Assembly (NCBI GenBank): GCA_949752795.1
Contig: OX457070.1
Coordinates: 30,861,088-30,925,087 of the forward strand
Source: Hyperoodon ampullatus
Lineage: Eukaryota; Chordata; Mammalia; Artiodactyla; Ziphiidae
Direction: 5' to 3'
DNA: 64,000 nucleotides
In this document: in pieces, positions 46,325 to 58,459 of the stretch
Layout: every line of letters begins with the position of its first letter
How positions within the stretch are numbered: position 1 is the stretch's first letter
Notes under the pieces: generated by a model
Told to the model about the DNA's origin: nothing
Databases searched by the model: none
The model's input: the letters and a program-made list of their open reading frames with translations, nothing else
Program-made: the position numbers and the translations under genes

Positions 46325-46500
46325 ATTCACTGTGCGCCTGTTTTGTGGCAGATAGTCTATGTATAGGATCTTGTGACATCCTTCAAACCACCTCCATAAT
46401 ATACATAAGATTTTCATTGTTAACATGAGGATATTAAGCTCAGAGAGGTTAGGCGGCCTGCTCAAAGTCACACAGCTAGTGTGAGTGGAAGAGGCAGAAT
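46325..46500 (-). repeat. MIR SINE
   Basis: Reverse MIR: gctcagagaggttaggcggc, aagtcacacagctagtgtga. Confidence 0.8.
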
Positions 46501-46544
46501 GAAAACCCAAATGATTCCAATACATTTATCCTCCACTAGAAGTC

Positions 46545-46658
46545 AAGGAGATATGGGGATATATGTATGTGGATAGCTGACTCACTTTGTTATAAAGCAG
46601 AAACTAACACACCATTGTAAAGCAATTACACCCCAATAAAGATGTTAAAAAAAAAAAA
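46545..46658 (+). mobile_element. Short truncated L1, cetacean-type 3' end
   Basis: About 114 bp: tttgttataaagcagaaact, aacacaccattgtaaagcaa, then caataaagatgtt and poly-A. Target-site duplication agaagtc at 46538-46544 and 46659-46665. Confidence 0.85.
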
Positions 46659-46665
46659 AGAAGTC

Positions 46666-48532
46666 TACGAACCCTTGATCTCTGACAGCTCCAGAAGCTG
46701 ACATTTCCCTCTCACTGAAAAGGCTGTCCACAGAGAGACATGGCCTATGAGCTAAGTAGCTCTTGCTTGTCTGAGTAGGAAGGGAGAGCTGAGCCAACTT
46801 TCTTGGGAAGACAACCTAAGAACCCATTTAGAACTTGGGATTGTGAGAATCTGTCCTCATCCTGTAGAAGGAATTCAATCCTGAATGACCATTCCCTTCA
46901 AATATTGAACGCAGGTTATCTTCTTTAACTTTGCTATGGAGCTTAACCTTTCCCTAGTGATCTTTATGAGATTTAAGGCCTTAAAATAAAACTTGGATAC
47001 TCAAAGGGACAGCATGAGGGAGTTTCCTAGGTGATGGAATTGTTCTGTATCCTGGTAGTGGTGGTATTTGCATGAATCTATAAAGGTGTTAAAACTCATA
47101 GAAATGGACGCAACACACACATACACACACAGAGTTAATTTTACTTTTTTAAAACCTGAAGACACTGATGCAAAAGGGCCCCTGAGACTAGAAATCAAGC
47201 TGTCAGGGTCAAACCATCTCCACAAAGCATCAGGGAATAAAATTCCAGAGGGCAGACCACTGAACAGACTTCCAAGGGGTAGGTGCCAGTGCAGTCCTCT
47301 CCTCTTTCCTTCATTTATATAAATCCTTCCGGAAAACTGACAATTCAAATGTTCCTCATAAACCATCAGAGAAGAGTTCAGTGTTTTCCACAGATGGTCT
47401 GCTGATCCTCTGTGTGTCTTCATCGAGGCTGGAGTCATGAGACTTCAGACCAGGCAGGCCAAGGAGGCCATGCCTGAGAAGGCAGGACCTAGCAAATGTG
47501 GGTCAGAGAAGAACCTAAATCAGAAACTGGGTTAATTCAACTGGGTTAACCTCAGTGGATCTGTGGAAATCAGAGTCTGTAGAGCTGAGAGGCGTTTACC
47601 AGAAGGAAAGTCACAGGGATGAGAAGTCAGGGCAAGTCTAGGCAGATCCACGTGGCCGAGGCTGGAGCGCCTGGACCCCAGAGAACTGGAGCTCTGCCCC
47701 CGGTGGACATTGGCTGCCTGAAAGTCCCACCTCTGCACAGGAGCCTAAGCCATGTCCACCTCTGTCTCTGCAAGAGCCCTTTGGTTAGTGGTTTCGAGCC
47801 TTCACTTTGGCCAAATACATGTGGTCCTTGGCAGTCCCACACTGTCTAGAGCCCGTGAATCTTTTCAGAGCTCATTTATCTCAGGAGGAAAATTGCCTGA
47901 GCAGACTTGAAGGCAGGGGTGGGAGCCACCTGCTGAAGACACCAGGGAGCATTTGGCAGGGTGGGTGGGGAAAGGAGGTGGAACAGAAGAGAGGGGGCTG
48001 GGAGCTATCCCACTCTTTCCCTCCCTCCTGCATCTGGTGCCCCAGGAGCTGCTCTGAGCAATGCCTCTCGAATGTGTTGGCGTGAACTTGTACTTGTTCC
48101 TCCCTCAGGGAATGAGAGAAGACAGGCTGAAAGCTGCTAAAATGCTTGGAGAACATCCAAGGAGAGGCTTGTCAGAAATGCAATATATTAATGAAAACAG
48201 CTTGGGCCTGGCTAAATAGTGACTCTTGGAACAAAACAAACAGATGGGAGTTGACGACAATTGATCTGAAAAAGGAAGAGTCCAGCCCTTGTATACATAG
48301 AGCCTCGTGCTTCATGAGAGTCTTCACGGAGTTCACTGCACCGTGGTCTTCTCCAGCTTAGGCTAGTATTCATTTATTCTCAGGAGCACCAACAACCACC
48401 ACATCAAGGCATCCCTTATGGGCATAAGCACATTCTCCAGTGTCTGCCATCTCCAGGAACAAAGGTTCTTTGCTTTTTCTTTTCTTTTTTCTTTTTTTCA
48501 GATTATTTGCTTTGCATTAATAATCTGCAAAG
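46666..48532. other. Intergenic, mostly unassigned
   Basis: 47000-47140 resembles an old L1 3' end (gtggtatttgcatgaatcta, gttaaaactcatagaaatgg). The remainder is unique-looking and moderately GC-rich, with many overlapping small ORFs but no coherent coding signal. Confidence 0.5.
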
Positions 48533-48980
48533 GGCCTCTCACAGGCCATCAGAGTGATCTCAGATGCTTGTTAAAATGTAGATTCCTGAGCTCTACATTT
48601 TCACACCTGACAAATTAGGTGGACTCTCTGAGAGTAATTCCAAAGCATCTGCAGGGTGGTTACCAAGAGGGAGGGGTCGAGGGAGGGATGGAGTAGGAGA
48701 TTGGCGTTAGCAGATGTAAGATATTATGTATGCAATGGATAAACAGCAAGGTCCTAGCACGGAGAACTATATTCAGTATCCTATGATAAACCATAAAGGA
48801 AAAGAATATTTAAAAAAAGAATGTATATATATATATATATAAAACTGAATCACTTTGCTGTACAGCAGAAATTAACCCAACATTGTAAATCAACTATACT
48901 TCAATAAGAAGAAAAAGCATCTGCATTTTAACAAGCACCTTCATGATCCTTATCGCAGTAAAGTTTAGAAACCACTGCCC
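48533..48980 (-). repeat. MER5-like hAT relic split by an L1
   Basis: 48533-48653 and 48926-48980 form one element (cttgttaaaatgtagattcc on one side; tagaaaccactgccc on the other) interrupted at agcatctgca. Strand assignment is tentative because the ends are inverted repeats. Confidence 0.65.
48654..48913 (+). mobile_element. Truncated cetartiodactyl L1
   Basis: 260 bp of L1 3' UTR ending ccaacattgtaaatcaacta, then tacttcaataagaagaa. Target-site duplication aaagcatctgca at 48642-48653 and 48914-48925. Confidence 0.92.
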
Positions 48981-49009
48981 TAAGGTCTATTGACTGTAGT
49001 CCTTCTCTT

Positions 49010-49560
49010 TAATGTTCATTTACTTGTTCAACAAACATTCATGTGCCATCCACTCTGTGGGACAGGAAATGGTGAGGGTACTACAATAAATATTCCAGTG
49101 GCTTATCGCCAAATAGGTATAATTAAATGTGGTAAACGCTCTACTGGAAGGGGATACAAAATACATGAAAGGATAGAGGAGGAGCCTGCCGGAGGTGAAG
49201 GTGGCTTCATAGATGGTATTGGAGCTGCATCTTGACAAATGATTCTCTTCAGGAGGATGAGAGAAAGCACATCTGGGGCATAGAGGGGGTGCGACAGGGT
49301 ATCGCAGGTGAAGGCGTATGATCCGCTCCAGAAGAAGGGATTCTGGAGCCCAGGGAATGGTGGAGGAGGAAGGAGGCAGAGCCTTGACCACGGGGAGCTT
49401 TGCACAGACGCTGAGCAGCTTTGGCTTTGCCCTATACAAAATGGAAGCTGGAGGAGTATTTGAAGCACAAAGTGACCAGATGGTGCGTGTGGTATAGAGT
49501 GATCTCCCTGTTTGGAGCAGGAAGAGGAGAAGAGAAGCATCTGCCACGGTGAGGGGTGAG
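49010..49560 (-). repeat. L2 LINE fragment
   Basis: Reverse L2 order: ttgttcaacaaacattcatg, aggtgaaggtggcttcatag, agctttgcacagacgctgag, gctttggctttgccctatac. Accounts for the long open frames on the opposite strand here. Confidence 0.65.
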
Positions 49561-49904
49561 GAGGCCAAACCCAGACAACTGCACGTGGGGGCAGAGAGGT
49601 CTCTGCGGAGGAGTTAAGGTGCTGTGAGAATACAGAGAGAGCTCAGGCCACAGGATGGAGAGGTAGAGGGGCTGGAGCTCAAGACAGGGAACGAGGCTGG
49701 TACACATCCAGCAGGGGACGTGATAATGGCCATTCTGAGTCTAGAAGCTCATCCAAGGGAAGGTACTTTCAATGCTCACATAACTCCTCCAGCTCAGAAT
49801 CTGAAAGCCAACCTGACATTGGAGCTTGTGAGCATATTGTCATGTCGGGCCCTTTGGTGATCGTTTCTGCTGTGCTAGGGAATAGGTTTAAAGATATCTG
49901 GTAA

Positions 49905-50088
49905 GTCAGACAACAAGGTCCCACTGTATAGCACAGGGAACTATAGTTAATATCCTGAGATAAGCCATAATGGAAAAGAATATGAAGAAGAATGTGCATA
50001 TATATATATGTATAACTGAGTCACTTTGCTGTACAGCAGAAATTAACACAACATTGTAAATCAACTATACTTCAATTAAAAAAGAATC
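49905..50088 (+). repeat. Truncated cetartiodactyl L1 3' end
   Basis: Reads aaggtcccactgtatagcac, agtcactttgctgtacagca and atcaactatacttcaattaa. Confidence 0.88.
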
Positions 50089-50139
50089 TGGGAAGTGGAA
50101 AAAAATCACCCCATAATATTTAGTTTGATTCCATTTCTG

Positions 50140-50341
50140 GGTTTTTTTGTGGTACGTGGGCCTCTCACTGTTGTGGCCTCTCCTGTTGCGGAGCACAGGC
50201 TCCGGACGCGCAGGCTCAGCGGCCATGGCTCACGGGCCCAGCCGCTCCACGGCATGTGGGATCCTCCCGGACCGGGGCATGAACCCATGTCCCCTGCATC
50301 AGCAGGCGGACTCCCAACCACTGCGCCACCAGGGAAGCCCC
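50140..50341 (-). mobile_element. CHR-type SINE, short form
   Basis: Target-site duplication tccatttctg at 50130-50139 and 50342-50351. Confidence 0.93.
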
Positions 50342-50384
50342 TCCATTTCTGATTTAGAAAACTAAGTGCAGGGAGACAGACAGT

Positions 50385-50430
50385 TTGGGAGAGAGAGAAG
50401 GAGAAAGAGAGAGAGAGACAGAGAGAGAGG
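50385..50430. repeat. GA-rich simple repeat
   Basis: Imperfect (GA)n with aaggagaaa and gaca interruptions. Confidence 0.85.
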
Positions 50431-50648
50431 TCGGGATTTGAGGAAATACATAGCAAAGGCAGGTTACTATTAACAAGGATAATAAGGCAGAGCAGTGGGG
50501 TTGGGAGAGGGAACAGAAGGACCCTTGACAATTTACTCTGAATTGTCGCACATTTTTAAACTGTTCTTAACAATGAGTTCTATTGATGTATGCTTTTTGT
50601 AACTTTTTACAGCAATTTTTTAAAAGATACTTACACATGTTCTTGGCT

Positions 50649-50664
50649 GCCACTAGGTGGTACC
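50649..50664 (+). promoter_or_regulatory. Candidate CTCF site
   Basis: gccactaggtggtaccgg fits the CTCF core CCASNAGRKGG and has a retained CpG next to it. About 10 kb downstream of the CNRIP1 3' end. Motif match only. Confidence 0.35.
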
Positions 50665-51734
50665 GGCGGCAGGACAGACTGGACGACCTTGAAGCTTCTT
50701 GGGCTCTTCCATGACACCTGAATATGGGTCTAACTTCCTAACTTCAAAGAGTGAAACAAATTAATGCACCAACTATTAGAGCTCAGGGCTCCAAGCCCCA
50801 GACTTCCCTCTTATTCCTCTTTAGATGTGAGAAGAGGATTTTCTATTTAATTGGTATAAAAATATTTTCAAGTAAAAAAAAAAGTCCTTTCCATATCAAT
50901 CTAAGTTGTACACAGTTTGGTTCACATATATTCAGTTCATCTCAAGATCTCCACCTTACAATGATATTCCCAAGTCAAATCTTAATCAGATGCATAAAAA
51001 TAATCGAACTCTTCTCTGTGATGCAACCTCATCACCCGAGGTTCCCTAATTCCAGGACCATGCCTTTCTTTCCATCCACTTACCCTTAATTCTCTTGGGC
51101 AGTCACATCTTCCATCACCTCAACTGATGTGGGCAGGAGACAGAAATGTACACTTATCTTCTTTCTCCATCCCACGAAAACGCAGCATTTGTGATTTCAA
51201 CAGGGCTCTTCAGCAGGGCTTATCTCCTCCCCTATCCTGGACTGGTCTAAACTAGCTAATGTTTTGTTCTTTCTTCTAAAGCAATATTTCATTCCAAAAC
51301 CACATGCCTAAGATTCCCAATCCCCAAGATAGCATAGCCTAGCAGGAAGCAGTGAAAATACTCACGTGTTCTCTTCAGGACACCAATGAGGCCAGCCTGG
51401 CACACAGAAGCTACTCAGTCCCAAAGGGTGGAATGCCAAGAGGTGTCTGCAGTGGCTCTCGCTTGGCTAAGGCATGCTTCTGGTCATAATCCCCACTGTA
51501 CCTGGCATGATTTTTCACCTTTTTACCCCCAACTCCCACCCCATCCTTCCCGCAGGGGCATTGTGCTGAGTTGGTCTCTGGATAAAACCCAAGAAGAAGG
51601 GCACCAAGGTTACAGAGCTGTACTTGACACTCCCTGTGTGGCCAGTTGAGCCACAGTTAAATACCAGAGGGGAGAGTCAGGAACATTCCATGCAAAGGAC
51701 ACTAGATATTAAATGAATATTAGCCACTATCCAT
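50665..51734. other. Intergenic, nothing recognised
   Basis: No confident repeat or coding region. Small ORFs at 50751-51089 and 51386-51649 lack support. Confidence 0.5.
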
Positions 51735-51960
51735 CATTAATAATAGTAAAGACTACTATTCATTCGAGTTCTTGCTATTTGCCAAGCCCTGTGCTAAGTA
51801 TTTCATACATTTCATCTTATTTGATTTCCTCAACCACACTGTGGTTGAGCATTATTGCTCCATTTTACAGATATGGGAACAGAGACTTGGAAACTTTCAA
51901 GTGACAGGCTCAGGTTTATCTATTTTCAAAGCTTGTCTTCTTAATCCTTATCCTGTTCTG
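51735..51960 (-). repeat. MIR SINE
   Basis: Reverse MIR: gccaagccctgtgctaagta, ctccattttacagatatggg, agagacttggaaactttcaa. It includes the short palindrome aaccacactgtggtt at about 51832-51846. Confidence 0.75.
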
Positions 51961-52148
51961 AAGCTCATGAAGGGCTCTGATTGTTCAGAGATCTGTTTAC
52001 ACCCCATTTGAGAGACTACTGAGAACCCCGAGTCTTCCTCCTCCTGACCCTGTAGTTCATTATCCTCTCCAAGGGGAGAGAAAATGTCAAGGCGAGAAAG
52101 TGAATGTAAACATCCACATGCTTTGTACTAATATTTAGACTTCGTCAT

Positions 52149-52392
52149 GTACTTTTATTTTTTTTCTTTTTTTTCAGTACGTGGGCCTCTCATTGCTGTG
52201 GCCTCTCCCGTTGCGGAGCACAGGCTCCGGACGTGCAGGCTCAGCGGCCATGGCTCACGGGACCAGCCGCTCCGCGGCATGTGGGATCTTCCCGAACCAG
52301 GGCACGAACCTGCGTCCGCTGCATCGGCAGGCGGACTCTCAACCACTGCGCCACCAGGGCAGCCCCCCGGGAAGCCCCCCGTCAAGCCCCCC
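52149..52392 (-). mobile_element. CHR-type SINE, short form, with triplicated head
   Basis: Minus-strand short SINE. Its 5' end (right side) carries three 12-base units at 52357-52392 (gggcagcccccc, gggaagcccccc, gtcaagcccccc), where other copies have one. Confidence 0.9.
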
Positions 52393-53079
52393 GTCATACA
52401 CTTTTTAAAGGTAATAACTATGCTTTTCCGTTACCTCTTGTCCCCCCTCAGCGCCTCCCAATATGCTCCACCCACAATAGTTTTTTAATACTGTGTTGCC
52501 TCAGTGACTGGCTGGCCTCTTGTTCACATCTGGGGTCAAGAAGGTTAGTGATGGGATATAACCCGAGGCTTGTGATTTTCTGTGGCTCAAGATTATTTTT
52601 CCCATCTGTTTTCCCTTACCATGAATCCTTGAAAATGAAATGTCATTTGGTTTCCAAATTGAAATATTTCATCTAATCAGATGAGTCTCATTTCATTATT
52701 TTAAGAAAACCTTTTCAAGTGCGGTTGGTTGAAAGGAGTAAACAAGAATAAATCTACCACTACCTTCTCTTTCCTAGGAACTTGGAGCTGGAGCTTGTTT
52801 TCATGATATAATTAGGCAGGGACTTCTGTGACTTAATTTAAAAGCCTGAAGTATGATCACCTTTCTTTTTTGTTGTTGTTTTTGTTTCAAAACAGTTTTC
52901 TTCTCTGCTACCCCCGGGTGAACCTGGCTCTGCTTTTCCAAATTCAGTGATGCCAGGTCAGCAGGGAGCAAATCTGAGACTGTACGATTCCCATCAGCTA
53001 TTAGCTGGGGACATCTTTCTGTCCCTAAGGTCTAAGTTAGTTCTAAAGGACAGGTTTTCTTTTCAACAAATATGGTTAA
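52393..53079. other. Intergenic, nothing recognised
   Basis: Unique-looking sequence leading into the CpG-retaining block. Confidence 0.45.
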
Positions 53080-54300
53080 CCCTATTAATGGTAATGGGTG
53101 TTTCACGTGAATGGGCAGAAAACTCCGTACCCCTGTTTTTCCAAAGCATGAATTACGTGAGGGCAAATTAAACACAGTTTGAATCTTTGGCTCCGTTCTC
53201 CTTTGTGTTCAGATAAACGTTGATACTCAAAAAAGATTCTAAGTAATGAAATGCCAACACATGTGGCTTCTGCATCTGTCATCGAAAGGACATGTCTTTA
53301 AAAATGGATTCCTTTCTTCTCTGTTTAATTCTTGGCCTGGTAAACCACTGTAACCCTGCGAGGGAGGCAAGGAGACATTTCTGAACGGTTTTTTTCTGCT
53401 CCAACATCGGAAAGCTTGTGCCAGTGAGTGAGATACACCCAGTACCGCATTAACATCCTATTCTGAAACGCTTGTACCCTAGGCTACCTCCATTGGTTTG
53501 ATCAGTATCAGATACTCTGACGTCATGAAGTAAAAAACAGGCATTAAAAAAAAAAAACGACTGAAATATGAATAACAAACTGTTCAAGAGGAGACAGTCA
53601 GTTCTAGAGGACAGGCTCCACTCACTTAGAGGTGTGTACCAACGCCAAATAAGACGAAATAAGAGGCGGCCTTGTTTGTGTAGTAGTTAATAGGCCCCAG
53701 AGGGGAAAGGGACAGCTCGATGAAACAATCTTGCCTAATTTTTTCTTAGGTTCTTTACTCTATTTCATGTAACTCATGGTTTAGAAAGGTCTCTAAAATA
53801 TGACGGTTATAAGAACGTCAATCGGCCAAGGCTCTTAAAATGTATGTTAACAGCTTTGAGCTCGTTGTCTATGAAGCTATCTATCGAAGCAATGGCATTT
53901 CACATGTATTTAAACTCAGTAACTTCTACAAAGGAAGGCCTTTACTGGCATTTATAAACTCTTCACCGGAAAAAAAAAGTGGGAAATAATATGATTAAGA
54001 GTGAGCTGAAGACTTTCATTTCTTCTGAAATTATTTTTAAGGATATAAACAACTCACCCCCTTCTTTGCTGGTATTAACCTACAAAACACAAAAAGTCAA
54101 CTTGTGGTTATTTTTTCATGACGGTTGACCTCAATTCCTGGCTCAGGAGACAATATAAAGTAGTTCAACTGGTTTTGTCTTGTTTGAGAAACTAAAATTA
54201 AAATCTCAGGAGTTATTTATTTTAACCCACAAACAGGAAGGAAAGCGGTCTGTGAGAAAAAGTCATAAAGACAATTTCCCAAATGTGTGGATCTTTTTAA
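53080..54300. promoter_or_regulatory. Candidate regulatory block without repeats
   Basis: About 1.2 kb without a recognisable transposon, AT-rich yet with many retained CpG dinucleotides. It includes an E-box CACGTG at 53104-53109 and a perfect CRE TGACGTCA at 53518-53525. No ORF of interest. Regulatory role is inference. Confidence 0.35.
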
Positions 54301-54314
54301 CTTAGTACCAATCT

Positions 54315-54334
54315 AAAAAAAAAAAAAAAAAAAA
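54315..54334. repeat. Poly-A tract
   Basis: Twenty consecutive A bases. Confidence 0.9.
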
Positions 54335-55644
54335 GGTGCTTTTTAAAAATATTTTTAATGTGGGTTTTTTATGGCTCTCTCTAGTTGCAACTGGACACTT
54401 TAGGTTTTATTCTCATCTTTCAGCTACCGGCATGTCATAATCTACTCTAGGGAATGACTGCCTAAATTACTATATCCATAAATATTCTAGTGGAAAACAT
54501 TTGCAAGGCTTATTTTCAGAAGTATGCTGCAGTACCTCGACGCTGAATCCTAGCTCATAAGACCAAATTCAATAAATGAGGAGAAAAAAAAAAGACCAAA
54601 TTCAATTCTATTTTTCTGTATTATGGTCAACAATTTCCAGGTGTTATTTTGAACATGGCAACTCCAAAAGTATAACAGAAAAGAGTTATATAGATGCTAC
54701 GTAAACCAATATTGCAGTTTATTATGGAAAAAAACCTACCCAGTGATGGTGATTTTCATCTTTCATACTACCCAATACTGATGATCAAGTACCCTCTGTT
54801 ATTTACTCTTGGCTAGGATAAGTGATTTTTTGGAAAACAAAATTTGGACAATGTATGTTTTTCTGACTCTTGACACATTCAATCTCTTTCTGTTTTTTAA
54901 AAGTCATAAATCAGACTCCTGTTGTCAAAGTTTTAGCTTTTGAAGAAGAAATTGCACGAGGTGTTTATTTATCAAAGTTCACTGAGTTGAAGTCATAATG
55001 GCTAATTCTGGCTCATTCTTCTAATCACAACTTACTTGGTTAAACCAGTAAATGTTCTTTATTAACTGAATGTTTGGATAAGTAGCTGTGTATACACTGT
55101 GTTATCAATTATAAAACTTTCTATACTAGTCACTGGTCGATCTATAACTGGGAGGGGTATCTGTGTTTCAACCAGTAAGTCTTTATTGAGTGCCCTTTAA
55201 ACACTCAGAAGAGGAGATTGTAAAATAATCTGTGGGTTACCTTACAAGTTACAATGTTGAGACAAAATGTAAAAGTAAAACCACAATAAACATGTAAATC
55301 ACTTATCTGCTTAGGGAGAAAATCTTTTATTTTCATTGTTGCTTTTGATTTTTATTGTTTTTATTAAATTCCATTTTAATCCATTTATAGGAACAATTTG
55401 AAATTTACTAAGTAAATTTAGATCTCAAAGTTGGAAGTGTTAGTACTACCAACACAAGATTTGTGATTGCAGGTCCTGGAAACAAATAGCTAACATTTTT
55501 GAGAGTCTCAGGAGGACACATAAACCACTTTCCCTCAACTATATCAATCTGAAGAGAAGCAGAAATGTTTTTATATATAAAGAATGAGTCTCTTCTTAAG
55601 TTGTAAACACATAGGGCTCTGATTCCAACCTTCTCTGATTCCCT
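54335..55644. other. Intergenic, nothing recognised
   Basis: AT-rich, no confident repeat or gene. Confidence 0.45.
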
Positions 55645-55800
55645 TTTCTGGCTGGGCAACTCCTTCCACATATCCCCAGGGTAAGTCGCTTGGCCTCATG
55701 GAATCTTCGTTTCCCTGCCTGTTAAAAGGGGAGGAGGGGTAATAAAGCTGTTACCACAGGGTGTTGGTAAAAATTAATTAATATTTATAATGTGCTCCAT
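55645..55800 (+). repeat. MIR-like SINE
   Basis: Plus MIR: gtaagtcgcttggcctcatg, atcttcgtttccctgcctgt. Confidence 0.6.
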
Positions 55801-56072
55801 TAATGTCCTCAGGTAATTCATAACTCAGAATTATATGGCACTTGATCACTGCTTAAAGTTTTTAAAACCATCCTTGGTTTTTCGATTCAGGCAAAAAATA
55901 TAATAAATCTTTATACTTCAAACAGTAGGATTAAGCGTAGGAACATTTGTCTTTCCTAGGAACAATTATTTTCCTGAGGTGAAAATATTAGCATGTTACA
56001 AAACCTTATTTCCTCAGCTTTAGACTATGAATAGAGTAGCTTTCATTTATAGTTGATAAAAGCCAAAGGAAG

Positions 56073-56076
<4 letters not shown>

Positions 56077-56105
<29 letters not shown>
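56077..56105. repeat. Poly-T tract
   Basis: Twenty-nine consecutive T bases. No SINE head or other element body lies beside it. Confidence 0.9.
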
Positions 56106-56109
<4 letters not shown>

Positions 56110-56254
56110 AACCCATTTTAATAGCTTATTCTGCCATCTTTGGGGATGTTTTCAACTACTTACTATTGAAAGGGAATTGGTTCATCTATTTTACAGTGAT
56201 TTAAGTCTAGCATTTAAAGGACATCCAAGGGGTCATTTGGTTGATGTCTCCTGC

Positions 56255-56400
56255 CTGCAGTAATGGTATTGAGCACCTACTCTGCAAAGCCACATTCTCG
56301 TATTAGACATGAGGAAACCGAGGCTCGGTGAGCTTAAATAACAGAGCAGAGATTGAAACCCGCACAACTGGACAGTCCATGCTCTTTTCACCACCTGAAA
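56255..56400 (-). repeat. MIR SINE
   Basis: Reverse MIR: gaggaaaccgaggctcggtg, gcagagattgaaacccgcac. Confidence 0.7.
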
Positions 56401-56726
56401 CAGCCACTTCCAAGAAATTATACCAAAAGTTCCCCTGCTCTGTACAGACATGCGTTTCTTGTCAGTCCCCATCTTCTCTCTGAACTTAAAAATTAAACTA
56501 ATATATTCTAACAGAACTTCAATCCCATCCCCAGAGAGCCCAAGAGCACCTCCAAATCATGTGGTAAAACTTATTTTGAAGGATAGACAGTTTATCACTT
56601 TAAAAAAGACACTTTTATACATTTTTATTGAAGGAAAAAAAAAGCTACCTATATACTTTCTTGAGAATTGACTTAGTCCACTCAGTCTTAGTAATTTCTT
56701 ATACCGAATCAAAATGCATGTTATAT

Positions 56727-56925
56727 GTGGGAAGCAGCCGCATAGCACAGGGAGATCAGCTCGGTGCTTTGCGACCGCCTGGAGGGGTGGGATAGGGAGG
56801 GTGGGAGGGAGACGCAAAAGGGAGGGGATATGGGAACATATGTATATGTATAACTGATTAAATTTGTTATAAAGCAGAAAATAAAAATAAAATTAAAAAA
56901 ATGCCAAAAATAAAAAAAAATAAAA
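56727..56925 (+). mobile_element. Truncated cetacean-type L1
   Basis: 199 bp with tgggaagcagccgcatagca, aggggtgggatagggagggt and a long A-rich tail. Perfect 16-bp target-site duplication aaaatgcatgttatat at 56711-56726 and 56926-56941, so comparatively young. Confidence 0.93.
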
Positions 56926-56941
56926 AAAATGCATGTTATAT

Positions 56942-58447
56942 TACCAAAGTCTTTAAACTTTGTATTGAAGTATAATACACATATAGAAATGAAGTATACT
57001 TAATTTTTGAAATGTCTAAAATCCATCCCATCTTCACCTTGTGAAGACAAGATGCCATTTCACATCTCAGAAAAATGTATATAAGGAATAATGAGCTCTA
57101 ATAATGTATAAATTAGCTCATATACCTAAGAGTGCTTTGAAAGGTTAAGCTCATTATTTATATTAAGGCATTATTGGTAAAGCATTATTATAATTGTGAT
57201 TATCACTTACATGATAATAATATATTTTCTTATGTCTTTGGACAGCAGGCAAGACAAGATAAAGATAATTAAACAGTTGTAGGCACACTATCACTATCTT
57301 TAAACAGTGATTAACAACCTATACAATGTATAAATATGCACAAAATTTACCTCCACATAAATGGAATAAATCATCTTCATTGCCTATTATTGGAATGATA
57401 TGGCCTTAAAGTCCAGAAGTACCTAAGAATTTGAATAGCAATTGAGAGAAGTCAGTCTTTAGTAGATATTCATCTTCGTCCTTTCATTTTGACTCATATT
57501 ACTGTTTAATATTCACTCACAATTAAATGGGTGGAGAGCTTTTATCAAACTCACATCACTGTTCTAAGCTGGTAAATATCAGACACCCAATTATGGAGAC
57601 TCAGTGATGTTCCTGGGCTGGGAACACATATTTATTGAAATATTGCCCATGAGCAGAGGTCTTTTATTGTAGTTGGTTGCACTTCTCTTTTCTCTAGATA
57701 ATGAATCAACTCAACCCTACCTTTAACTTAGGTAGAAGGACATAGGCCACCAAATATCCTGCCCTATGCCAAGAGACTCAAATTAAATGAAAACAAAGTA
57801 GCCATTCCCCATATACTACCTTGATAGATTGGCTTGGACTTAATCCCTATTCTCAGTGTCTGTTGTGGCAGGTACAACAGCTAAGCGGCCCTCTGGGTAC
57901 CACGTCGCAGCTGTGCAGCTCCCTTCTGGTCATGGGGCTCTGGCACCATTAGCAGAAAACACCCCGAGAAGATCCTCTGAGGAGGGCCTGAATTCAGCTT
58001 TTGTCTGCCTGGTGAAAAACATAATTCTTCTCCAACAATTCCCTTAGGGTTTTCCCCAGGGAGTAACATATAACACTAAACCAACTCAATTTGAAGGACA
58101 AGTTAGCTAGATGAGAAAGAAAACAATGTTCTATAAACCTACTGACTGAACCCTCAGTAGTTTGCATTTAACCTGCTATTAGAAGTTGATTAATTATACT
58201 CATAGCACTAAATCCTGGCTGTAAGATTTCAGGGGAAAAATCATATTTTTAAAGAGTATTAAATATAAATGCAGGTATTTAAAAGATCATAAAAACTTTT
58301 TTATTTAAGAGCTTTGTTGAGAGTAACTTATTTATGAAATTTATAGTCCAATATATTGACTTATTTAAATCATTTGATTTTCTAACTTCTCTTTAGAGTT
58401 GAAATTTTTACACTGTTTCAGTTCCCCCCCTCCAAATTTATTTATAT
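56942..58447. other. Intergenic, mostly unassigned
   Basis: A short old-L1-like piece may lie at 56955-57005 (tgaagtataatacacatata). The rest is AT-rich with no gene. Confidence 0.45.
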
Positions 58448-58459
58448 AGAAATAGGTTT

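Noticed and set aside
49020..49568. Minus-strand open frame of 182 codons
   Set aside because: It coincides with a reverse L2 fragment and an overlapping frame is also open. No recognisable domain and no conserved start context.
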